NCBI GenBank assembly: GCA_026388865.1
Contig: JAPLIX010000206.1
Location: 1-5,710, forward strand
Length of the DNA: 5,710 nucleotides
Direction: 5' to 3'
DNA from: Pseudomonadota bacterium
GTDB taxonomy: Bacteria > Desulfobacterota > WTBG01 > CAIYCZ01
Shown here in pieces: positions 1 to 5,305 of this stretch. The first letter of the stretch is position 1. Each line of letters opens with the position of its first letter. Position numbers and translations under genes: made by a program. Below the pieces are notes generated by a model that saw nothing but the letters and a program-made list of their open reading frames with translations, was not told where the DNA came from and did not search any database.

Positions 1-1
1 A

Positions 2-238
2 GTGACTCGTCCCGGGGAATTTAAATTGACCGCTTATACCGATGTGTTACAGGCAATTTCCATGGCCGGGGGCTTTACCATATATGCAAATAAATCCAAT
101 ATAGATATTATCAGGAAAGAAGGGGACAAAAAGATTAAAATTAATTTTAATTATAATGAGGTACTAAAAGGTAAAAATTTAAACCAAAATATCCCCTTAA
201 AGCCTGGCGATGTAATTGTTGTGTACGAATCGTGGTGA
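2..238 (+). CDS. Polysaccharide export protein (Wza-like), C-terminal part only
   Basis: This is the 3' end of a gene whose start lies before the window; the first GTG is an internal Val codon, not a start. The 78 visible residues look like an SLBB/soluble-ligand-binding domain of the Wza family. They open with an RPGEF turn, continue with a TDVLQAISMAGGF segment (family pattern 'vleAi.~AGGf'), then a lysine-rich strand pair, and close with LKPGDVIVVYESW, which matches the family's terminal 'l.PGDvI.Vp' strand. Wza-like proteins form the periplasmic and outer-membrane channel through which capsule or EPS leaves the cell. The protein ends right after this domain and shows no C-terminal amphipathic helix like that of E. 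coli Wza, as is usual for the shorter relatives in XrtA-type EPS loci. It stops with TGA at 236-238, 91 bases before the next gene. Family assignment is firm; the exact subtype is inference. Confidence 0.85.
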   Translation: MTRPGEFKLTAYTDVLQAISMAGGFTIYANKSNIDIIRKEGDKKIKINFNYNEVLKGKNLNQNIPLKPGDVIVVYESW

Positions 239-329
239 GTTCGAATGGGTCAATCTATGGCGCTTCCTATCAGACATTGAAGCCTTCTACCGTTCTATGA
301 ATGGTATACCGTGTTAATGCAGCTATGAT

Positions 330-1646
330 ATGAGTGTAGGTAATTCGAGGAGAAAGAAAAAGTTATTTCGCGCAATCAGTCAAACATTCATTGCCATAGC
401 AATTGTATTACTCCAGGAGGGCAGTGTATGGGCGCTTTATATACAACTTGATCCTTCCCTTGCATGGCAGCTTTATTATGAAGATAATATTGCTGGTGAC
501 CCACAAAACTTTACAGGCAGCAAATTGTGTGGATTCAGTAACCGCTATATGCCGAAATTAGAGTTCGGATTAACATCTTCCCAGTTATCAATTAAAGGGT
601 CAACCCAGCTAACTGTTTACCGGTATCTGAGCGAGAAGGGATACGACCGTACCGATAGAGAGTATAATATAACAGGTGCCTATAAACTTAATCCCAGATC
701 AGAAATCACTCTCTCGGCAAATTACACATTAAATTCTAACCCGGAGAGATATTTAACAACGGACGCGCAGGGCTTTCAAGCGGGGGTGATAGTTCAGAAT
801 ACACAGGATGAAACAAAGAGTTATACGGTCAACTATAAATACAATTTATCTCCCCGGAACAGCCTGATATTGATGTTTGACTACAGTACTTTTTTTTCTT
901 CAGACTACGGTAATGCAGGTGACCTATACCTTTATTCTGCCGCTTTTAGCCGTAAACTGAGCAAAAAAGATGAGCTGACGGTTGGGCTTGGGTATAATCA
1001 TTTCCAGTTTAGCTATGGTATCATCGATGCGGCAAATCTGGGATTCAAAATGGATAATTATAGTATCAACACCGGAATAGCTCATGAGTTCAGCGATTCG
1101 TTCAAGTTTAGTTTTAATATCGGGTGGTATATTGCAGAAACAAAGCAGCGCCAGGCAGTGGTTGAACAGGATCCTGATACCGGTGAAAGTATCGTGACCG
1201 GGACTAAAACTGTTAGCAACAGCACCCCGGGATCAAATTTTTCGTTCCTTCTGGAAAAAAAATATTTTCGTACCACCCTGCAATTTAAAGTTGGCCAGGC
1301 TCTGGGAACCAATCCTGACAATGGACAAACATATCCCAGTACTAATATTTCCATTTCCATCAATCATGAACTGACCGATAAATTACGCGGCTCCTGTTCC
1401 TGGTCGTACTTTAATAATAAAGCAACTGCAGGGGAGTACAATAACCGCACAAACATTGACAATACATCTTATGTGAGCGGCTTGGGGCTGCAGTACCAGT
1501 ATCGGCGCAATATAACCTTTTCCCTTCAATACTCGCGGGCAGAGTCCAATAGTAATTCTGACCGGAACACGAGCAGTGACGCGATCAGAAACACGGTATA
1601 CCTGGGATGCACTGTTGCATTACAGAGACCATTTATTGTGAGGTGA
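330..1646 (+). CDS. Outer-membrane beta-barrel protein of an EPS locus (BBP2_2-like)
   Basis: A 438-residue exported protein. Residues 1-35 form a signal peptide: a basic start (RRKKK at 7-11), a hydrophobic core around 18-28, and a likely cleavage after VWA at 33-35. The mature part begins with LDPSLAWQLYYEDNI, resembling the opening of putative beta-barrel porin 2 (BBP2_2) proteins found in EPS/PEP-CTERM clusters. The rest is a run of alternating-polarity strands with Tyr/Phe at the ends (for example YNITGAYKL, EITLSANYTL, YTVNYKYNLSPRNSLILMF, TFSLQYSRA) joined by Asn/Ser/Asp-rich turns, and it ends with a strand NTVYLGCTVALQRPF. It probably inserts in the outer membrane; whether it helps export the polymer is unknown. 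The start is ATG 330, the first ATG after an in-frame TAA at 315-317, although no good ribosome binding site precedes it. Its TGA stop overlaps the ribosome binding site of the next gene. Beta-barrel nature is well supported; the function is not. Confidence 0.78.
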   Translation: MSVGNSRRKKKLFRAISQTFIAIAIVLLQEGSVWALYIQLDPSLAWQLYYEDNIAGDPQNFTGSKLCGFSNRYMPKLEFGLTSSQLSIKGSTQLTVYRYLSEKGYDRTDREYNITGAYKLNPRSEITLSANYTLNSNPERYLTTDAQGFQAGVIVQNTQDETKSYTVNYKYNLSPRNSLILMFDYSTFFSSDYGNAGDLYLYSAAFSRKLSKKDELTVGLGYNHFQFSYGIIDAANLGFKMDNYSINTGIAHEFSDSFKFSFNIGWYIAETKQRQAVVEQDPDTGESIVTGTKTVSNSTPGSNFSFLLEKKYFRTTLQFKVGQALGTNPDNGQTYPSTNISISINHELTDKLRGSCSWSYFNNKATAGEYNNRTNIDNTSYVSGLGLQYQYRRNITFSLQYSRAESNSNSDRNTSSDAIRNTVYLGCTVALQRPFIVR

Positions 1647-1647
1647 T
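1640..1647 (+). promoter_or_regulatory. Strong ribosome binding site of the chain-length gene
   Basis: GAGGTGAT matches eight bases of the Shine-Dalgarno consensus and sits 9 bases before ATG 1657. It overlaps the TGA stop (1644-1646) of the beta-barrel gene, so ribosomes finishing that gene would be well placed to start the next one. It fixes the start of the chain-length protein and is the best such site in the window. Confidence 0.8.
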
Positions 1648-1656
1648 GTAAACACC

Positions 1657-2304
1657 ATGTTATTTGAGGCTGAATTAGCTCAATATATTAATATCGCAAA
1701 AAGAGGAAAGAAGATCATATTGATTTGCATACTTGCTTCTCTCATTATTGGATCTGCGATAGCTTTCAGCATAACGCCAGTTTACCGAGCGCAGGCAACC
1801 CTCTACTATCTTTCAGCACAGATACCAGAGGCGATGCTCATAAGTTTTGTCAATGTGTGGTTAGAAGCTGCCGTTCAGTTTGTTCAATCCAGCATTTTCA
1901 CGCGAGATAAATGTTTAGAGATTATCAAGGAAGTAAACTTATATCCTGCCCTTGTAGATAAGCTCACTGCAGATGATTTGGTTGCCCAGATGAAAGATCA
2001 TTTTGGTAGCGAAAATATGTATGTAAACGCTAGTGGGGGCGGCGGAAAAACAACAGAAGAAGTAATGACTGGGGTTAAATTCTATTTTGAAGACGCATCC
2101 CCTAAAAAAGCATTTGAGGTTGCAACCATTCTTGCCTCTGCGTATATTGATAACTACAGAAAATTCAGAGAATCATTTGCCACAGTTACTTCTTCAGTTT
2201 TGCTTGATGAGCAGTACCGGCTGAAAGCAGATATAGCCAAGATTGATCAAACGCTTTCTGAATACAAAAACAAACATGTACATGGAACGCAAGATACTTA
2301 TTGA
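1657..2304 (+). CDS. Chain-length determinant, N-terminal fragment
   Basis: A 215-residue open frame carrying the Wzz domain. It has a short cytoplasmic start with basic RGKK (16-19), a first membrane helix about 19-39 (IILICILASLIIGSAIAF), then the post-membrane PVYRAQATLYY segment (41-51) typical of Wzz proteins. Next come a helical stretch with SSIFTRDKCLEIIKEVNLYP (78-97), which follows the family pattern for this position, a Gly-rich linker SGGGGK (126-131), and a strand-helix unit with SPKKAFEVATILASAYID (148-165). The last dozen residues after EYKNKH are out of frame with the family and end at TGA 2302-2304. Alone it would have one membrane helix and lack the coiled coil and C-terminal helices, so it is unlikely to work as a length regulator. 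Confidence 0.75.
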   Translation: MLFEAELAQYINIAKRGKKIILICILASLIIGSAIAFSITPVYRAQATLYYLSAQIPEAMLISFVNVWLEAAVQFVQSSIFTRDKCLEIIKEVNLYPALVDKLTADDLVAQMKDHFGSENMYVNASGGGGKTTEEVMTGVKFYFEDASPKKAFEVATILASAYIDNYRKFRESFATVTSSVLLDEQYRLKADIAKIDQTLSEYKNKHVHGTQDTY

Positions 2305-3235
2305 AGGGCAGCTTGCTCAAATACAACCTTCTACCCCTCTGGAAGGGGTTTCAGGAGCGAAAATTGTAACGCCTGAAGAAAAACTGGCAAGCCTTAAAGC
2401 AGAGCTTGCAGTGCTGCAAACCCAGGTTTCTGAAAAGCACCCGGATATCATTCGAGTAAAACGCGAGATCGAGGGTTTAGAAAAAGCAGGGATCACTAAA
2501 CAACAAAGTGCTCATATGCAGAATGATAAAGAAAAACAGGTATCCTCTCGAATGAAAGAGCTGGGTCCTTTGAAGGATCTCGGAGCCTACAATCCGGCCT
2601 ACGTGAATTTAGTAACGCAAGTAGATGATATCGATGCTCAAATAAAGTCTATAAGGGGGCAAAAAGAAGAGATTAAGGGTGAGATAGAAAAATATAAACA
2701 ACGGTTTGAAAAAACGCCATTGATAGAAAAGGAATATAATGTCCTTGTCAGAGATCGCGATACTTCACAAAAAAGATATGAACAATTAGTCGGTCAGGCA
2801 TTACAGGCTGATAGCTCTGCGGCAATGGAAAAGCGAGACGTGGGAGGAAAATTTATTTTAACTGAACCGCCTGCATTTCCCTTCAAGCCAATAAGACCAG
2901 ATCGATTATTAATTATAGGCACCTCTCTCATTATCGGTATTTTCGCAGGCTTTTTAATAATCTTTTCTTGGGAATTTTTAAATTTGAAAGTGCGGACGGT
3001 TCAGGACTTAATAGAAGTGTCCTCTTCTGCGGTGCTTTTAGAGCTTCCCGAAATTCCCCGTGATGAACAAAAACAGACCCGCAATGTCAGAAAGCTGGCG
3101 ATACCTCTTATCATCATAATTCTGGTCCCGGTAGTGCTGTTTGCCGTCAATAAGTACTTTTCGCTGGAGCTGGATATTACCGCTATCAAGATAATAGAAA
3201 CAATAAAAAAGAAAATGGTCATATTAGGTCTGTAA
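2276..3235 (+). CDS. Chain-length determinant, C-terminal fragment
   Basis: The +1-frame continuation of the chain-length protein. ATG 2276 or ATG 2282 could restart translation, but neither has a visible ribosome binding site; a TTG at 2243 is also in frame. In order it shows a long coiled-coil periplasmic region (roughly MERKILIEGQLAQIQ through EIEKYKQRFEKTP), with a SEKHPDIIRVKREIEGLE segment in its first part. A GNVR-like section follows (PLIEKEYNVLVRDRDTSQKRYEQL), then LTEPPAFPFKPIRPDR just before a membrane helix (LLIIGTSLIIGIFAGFLIIF). After a cytoplasmic loop with RTVQDLIEVS there is a further membrane helix (LAIPLIIIILVPVVLFAV). This extra C-terminal helix is what marks the XrtA-locus type. 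The strong conservation downstream of the break argues for recent damage or a sequence error. Confidence 0.72.
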   Translation: MYMERKILIEGQLAQIQPSTPLEGVSGAKIVTPEEKLASLKAELAVLQTQVSEKHPDIIRVKREIEGLEKAGITKQQSAHMQNDKEKQVSSRMKELGPLKDLGAYNPAYVNLVTQVDDIDAQIKSIRGQKEEIKGEIEKYKQRFEKTPLIEKEYNVLVRDRDTSQKRYEQLVGQALQADSSAAMEKRDVGGKFILTEPPAFPFKPIRPDRLLIIGTSLIIGIFAGFLIIFSWEFLNLKVRTVQDLIEVSSSAVLLELPEIPRDEQKQTRNVRKLAIPLIIIILVPVVLFAVNKYFSLELDITAIKIIETIKKKMVILGL

Positions 3236-3249
3236 CGGGTGTTTTGATT

Positions 3250-3531
3250 ATGAGTAAAATTAAAGATGCGTTAGAGAAGGCAAAACGGATGAGAGGGTTG
3301 TCAGCGCCGTTTCTTTTAATAGATGACGGCACTGCAGCTAAAAACGAGGGGGTCTCCCAGCGCACCCATACTAAAATAGTTGACTATGATAAAGATGCGG
3401 TGGTGCGGCATAATATTGCGACGCTCACAGCTGATCCGTACCGCGTGAGTGAACGTTTTAAACTGTTCAAGACCCAGATTCTTACCAAAACCCAGATAGC
3501 TGGAGATCGTACCATTCTGATAACGAGCTGA
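3250..3531 (+). CDS. Kinase-like ATPase, N-terminal fragment
   Basis: A 93-residue frame from ATG 3250 to TGA 3529-3531. It contains the family's basic N-terminal helix (SKIKDALEKAKRMRG), a variable linker, DADPYR/ERFKLFKTQI-type residues (here TADPYRVSERFKLFKTQI) and the first core strand TILITS. It ends just before the nucleotide-binding loop, so it has no catalytic residues and cannot bind ATP by itself. An upstream in-frame TTG at 3244 is a less likely start. Confidence 0.7.
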   Translation: MSKIKDALEKAKRMRGLSAPFLLIDDGTAAKNEGVSQRTHTKIVDYDKDAVVRHNIATLTADPYRVSERFKLFKTQILTKTQIAGDRTILITS

Positions 3532-4038
3532 ACTGATGGCGAAGGAAAAACATTTACCGCCATTAATCTGGCCGTTATGTTTGCCCGGGAAGTAGATCAG
3601 ACCGTGCTGGTGGTTGATGTGAACCTGAAGAACCCGGGCATTTTACCGGCATTTGGTATTGACTCCATGGAAGGATTAACCGATTATCTCCTGCATAATA
3701 AACCTCTGGCCGAGATATTAATTTGTCCCGGGGTTGAAAAGCTGACCATCCTGCCGGCAGGCAATTCCATCCAGCGCTCTGCCGAAATGCTGGGGTCGTT
3801 AAAAATGCAGCGTTTAATTGCAGAAATGAAGAGTCGCTACCACGACCGATACATCTTTTTCGATGGTCCGTCAATAATGACCTCTGTTGATGCGCTGGTT
3901 CTGTCAAAATATATCGACAGAACCCTGTTAGTGGTAGAAGCAGGGAAAGTCTCGCCCCCCCAGCTGAGTAAATCAATTAATCTCATAGGCGAAGATAAGA
4001 TTCTGGGAACAGTTTTAAATAAAGGGGAACCCGCCTAA
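3532..4038 (+). CDS. Kinase-like ATPase, C-terminal catalytic fragment
   Basis: The open frame after the TGA; it has no start codon until ATG 3577, which lies past the P-loop. Numbering as if the stop were read, GEGKT (97-101) is the Walker A core. Walker A' is VLVVDVNLKNPGI with D123; the usual second Asp and the Arg of 'DaDlR.P' are Asn and Lys here. LPAG is followed by RSAEMLGS where the family usually has 'nPaElL'. Walker B is YIFFDGPSI (D205) instead of 'iifDsPPl'. LLVVEAGKV and ILGTVLNKGEPA close the protein. No tyrosine cluster follows, so the usual autophosphorylation tail is missing. A product starting at ATG 3577 would lack the phosphate-binding loop and should be inactive. The next gene begins 72 bases after the TAA. 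Confidence 0.7.
   Translation, partial: TDGEGKTFTAINLAVMFAREVDQTVLVVDVNLKNPGILPAFGIDSMEGLTDYLLHNKPLAEILICPGVEKLTILPAGNSIQRSAEMLGSLKMQRLIAEMKSRYHDRYIFFDGPSIMTSVDALVLSKYIDRTLLVVEAGKVSPPQLSKSINLIGEDKILGTVLNKGEPA
3534..3565 (+). other. Possible RNA stem-loop just after the in-frame TGA
   Basis: TGATGGCG (3534-3541) can pair with CGCCATTA (3558-3565) as eight base pairs, one of them G-U, around a 16-base loop. It begins two bases after the TGA at 3529-3531. The stem also encodes conserved P-loop residues, so the pairing may be a coincidence of codon choice. It is listed only because a hairpin right after a TGA is where a bacterial selenocysteine-insertion or readthrough signal would lie; its large loop is not typical of one. 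Confidence 0.25.
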
Positions 4039-4110
4039 CTGCACAGCATCCCTGCAGGTGTCAGCTCCCTTTCTCTGCGATATGCGGTCATTAAAGCAAG
4101 GGTCTTACGT

Positions 4111-5301
4111 ATGTACGAAAATTTTTATGGATTTAAAGAGAAGCCCTTTAGCCTCCTGGCAGATCCTGCCTTTTTATATCTGAGCAAGAAACATGAACTG
4201 GCCCTGAACTATTTGGAGTACGGGCTATCAGAGCAGGCAGGTTTCATTGTTATTACGGGCGAAGTTGGTTCGGGGAAAACAACACTTATTAAGTATCTGA
4301 TCAACAAACTGGACAAGGTCGCCATAAAAATTGCCATGCTTTTTAATACCAACATCAGCCCCCACGAATTTTTGGAAATCGTATTAAAAGAATGGGATAT
4401 CCCTTGCACGGGGAAAGAAAAAACAGACCGCTATGAAGCACTCACCGGTTTTCTCCTCCAAGAGTATGTTAAGAAAAACAAGGTGGTACTGATTATTGAT
4501 GAGGCACAGAACCTTTCTTCCGAAACCCTGGAAGAGATCCGGATGCTCTCAAACTTGAATGATGAAAAGCAGCCCCTCTTCCACATCATCCTTCTCGGCC
4601 AGCCGAACCTGCGTGACCGATTAAACCAGAGGGCCCTCGAGCAGCTGCGCCAGAGAATTTCGATACACTATCATCTTGACCCCCTGGACTTTGAGGACGC
4701 GGCGCAGTATATCACCCACCGTCTCAGGAAAGCAGGATCCCCGCATGCAGATATTTTTATGCCCGCAGCGCTGGAAAGCATTTATCAGCATTCCCGGGGA
4801 ATCCCCCGTGTGATCAACATTATCTGTGATACGGCGCTGGTATACGGTTTTGCCGAGGGTGCCGAAAAAATTGATAAAACAATCATTGAAAATGTGGTGG
4901 AAGAGCGGATAAAAGGAGGATTGATTTTCCTTGAAGATACAGCCAGTTCCATCGTTGCCCCCCGGCAGTCTCAGGATAATGGCCTGGGTAAAGAGCTCGA
5001 AGAAATAAAAGAGCACTATGCCGCCCTCAACAAGAATATTTTCGAACTGACGCTGCTGGTAAAAAAATTATATGCAGAAAAGGAGCCTTCTAAAAAAGCA
5101 CCGCCGAATGCGGTGCATAAATCCAGAAAGCTTTCTGGCAACACCGAAAAAAAGCGGCGACTGCCGGAGAATAAAAAACTTAACCAAGAAATGAGCGTGC
5201 TCCGGGATCGAGTTAAAGGTCTGGAAAAAAAGCTGCACAAAAATAATACCGCCGGTAGACGGGCGGTCTCGCGGTTGCTCGTAAAAACACTGGAACGATA
5301 G
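4111..5301 (+). CDS. ExeA/GspA-like AAA ATPase of an EPS (XrtA-type) locus
   Basis: An intact 396-residue cytoplasmic ATPase. It opens with MYENFYGFKEKPFSLLADPAF, the signature start of the ExeA/GspA family, which fixes ATG 4111; AAGGG lies 8 bases before it. Walker A is GEVGSGKTT (50-58) and Walker B is VVLIIDEAQNL (125-135, with D130 and E131). HIILLGQPNL (158-167) is the sensor-1 strand, QLRQRI (178-183) carries likely Arg-finger residues, and RGIPRVIN (229-236) is the sensor-2 area. After about residue 285 comes a charged, probably coiled-coil tail (ELEEIKEHYAALNKNIF and SVLRDRVKGLEKKLHK) with a basic stretch between. No membrane helix or peptidoglycan-binding domain is visible, unlike ExeA of type II secretion. 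Such ATPases recur in XrtA/PEP-CTERM EPS clusters; their role there is not established. The dehydrogenase starts 4 bases after its TAG stop. Confidence 0.88.
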   Translation: MYENFYGFKEKPFSLLADPAFLYLSKKHELALNYLEYGLSEQAGFIVITGEVGSGKTTLIKYLINKLDKVAIKIAMLFNTNISPHEFLEIVLKEWDIPCTGKEKTDRYEALTGFLLQEYVKKNKVVLIIDEAQNLSSETLEEIRMLSNLNDEKQPLFHIILLGQPNLRDRLNQRALEQLRQRISIHYHLDPLDFEDAAQYITHRLRKAGSPHADIFMPAALESIYQHSRGIPRVINIICDTALVYGFAEGAEKIDKTIIENVVEERIKGGLIFLEDTASSIVAPRQSQDNGLGKELEEIKEHYAALNKNIFELTLLVKKLYAEKEPSKKAPPNAVHKSRKLSGNTEKKRRLPENKKLNQEMSVLRDRVKGLEKKLHKNNTAGRRAVSRLLVKTLER

Positions 5302-5305
5302 AGAT

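Larger units (their letters stand above)
1657..3235 (+). pseudogene. Chain-length determinant (Wzz/Wzc-type, XrtA-locus kind), split by a frame change
   Basis: Read as one gene with one base skipped, this would encode about 525 residues, a normal length for the chain-length proteins of XrtA-type EPS loci. These inner-membrane polysaccharide co-polymerases set polymer length and work with a cytoplasmic tyrosine autokinase, the next gene here. The first part reads in the frame of ATG 1657 and stops with TGA at 2302-2304. The homologous remainder continues in the +1 frame to TAA 3233-3235. The +1 frame is closed by TAG at 2234-2236, so the switch must lie between 2237 and 2301. Removing one A from the AAAAA run at 2266-2270 would give a smooth reading EYKTNMYMERKILIEG. 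The fault could be a true mutation, an assembly error or programmed slippage; the first two are more likely. The two halves are described in separate entries. Confidence 0.8.
3250..4038 (+). pseudogene. Tyrosine-autokinase-like ATPase (CpsD/Wzc kinase family), interrupted by in-frame TGA
   Basis: Both sides of the stop read in the same frame and would give 262 residues with one unknown residue at codon 94 (TGA 3529-3531). The family is the MinD/ParA-like BY-kinases that phosphorylate themselves and control the chain-length protein from the cytoplasm. The expected order is present: an N-terminal MSKIKDALEKAKRMRG helix, the ERFKLFKTQI segment, ILITS, the P-loop, Walker A', Walker B, and the terminal LGTVLNK motif. 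The stop falls between ITS and TDGEGKT, directly before the P-loop. One base change from TCA (Ser), TGC/TGT (Cys) or TTA (Leu) would produce it. The start is ATG 3250, 14 bases after the upstream stop, with a weak GGGTG 8 bases before it. TGA also ends two other genes in this window, so a changed genetic code is unlikely. Nonsense mutation or sequence error is the likeliest reading. Confidence 0.78.

Noticed and set aside
239..329. Possible promoter (TTGAAG at 277-282) and palindrome GGTATACC (303-310) in the gap before the beta-barrel gene.
   Set aside because: No -10 box at proper spacing, and the palindrome is too short to call an operator. No terminator hairpin with a T run is visible either.
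412..430. AGGAGGG followed by ATG (428) inside the beta-barrel gene, looking like a better start site.
   Set aside because: The ATG is out of frame with the barrel, and using it would discard the signal peptide; no meaningful frame opens from it.
1082..1363. Minus-strand open frames (also near 3001-3222, 3575-3976, 4621-5016, 5016-5345 and 5473-5700).
   Set aside because: Each lies opposite a gene with clear family motifs, and their translations show no recognisable domain; they are shadows.
3531..3531. A changed genetic code in which TGA is a sense codon.
   Set aside because: TGA properly ends the Wza-like gene (236-238) and the beta-barrel gene (1644-1646), where family-length proteins finish.
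4036..4111. Kinase-like gene and ExeA-like gene lie in the same frame, with no stop between TAA 4036-4038 and ATG 4111, hinting at a fusion.
   Set aside because: ATG 4111 begins exactly at the ExeA family's conserved start and has its own ribosome binding site. The 24 codons between do not resemble either family.
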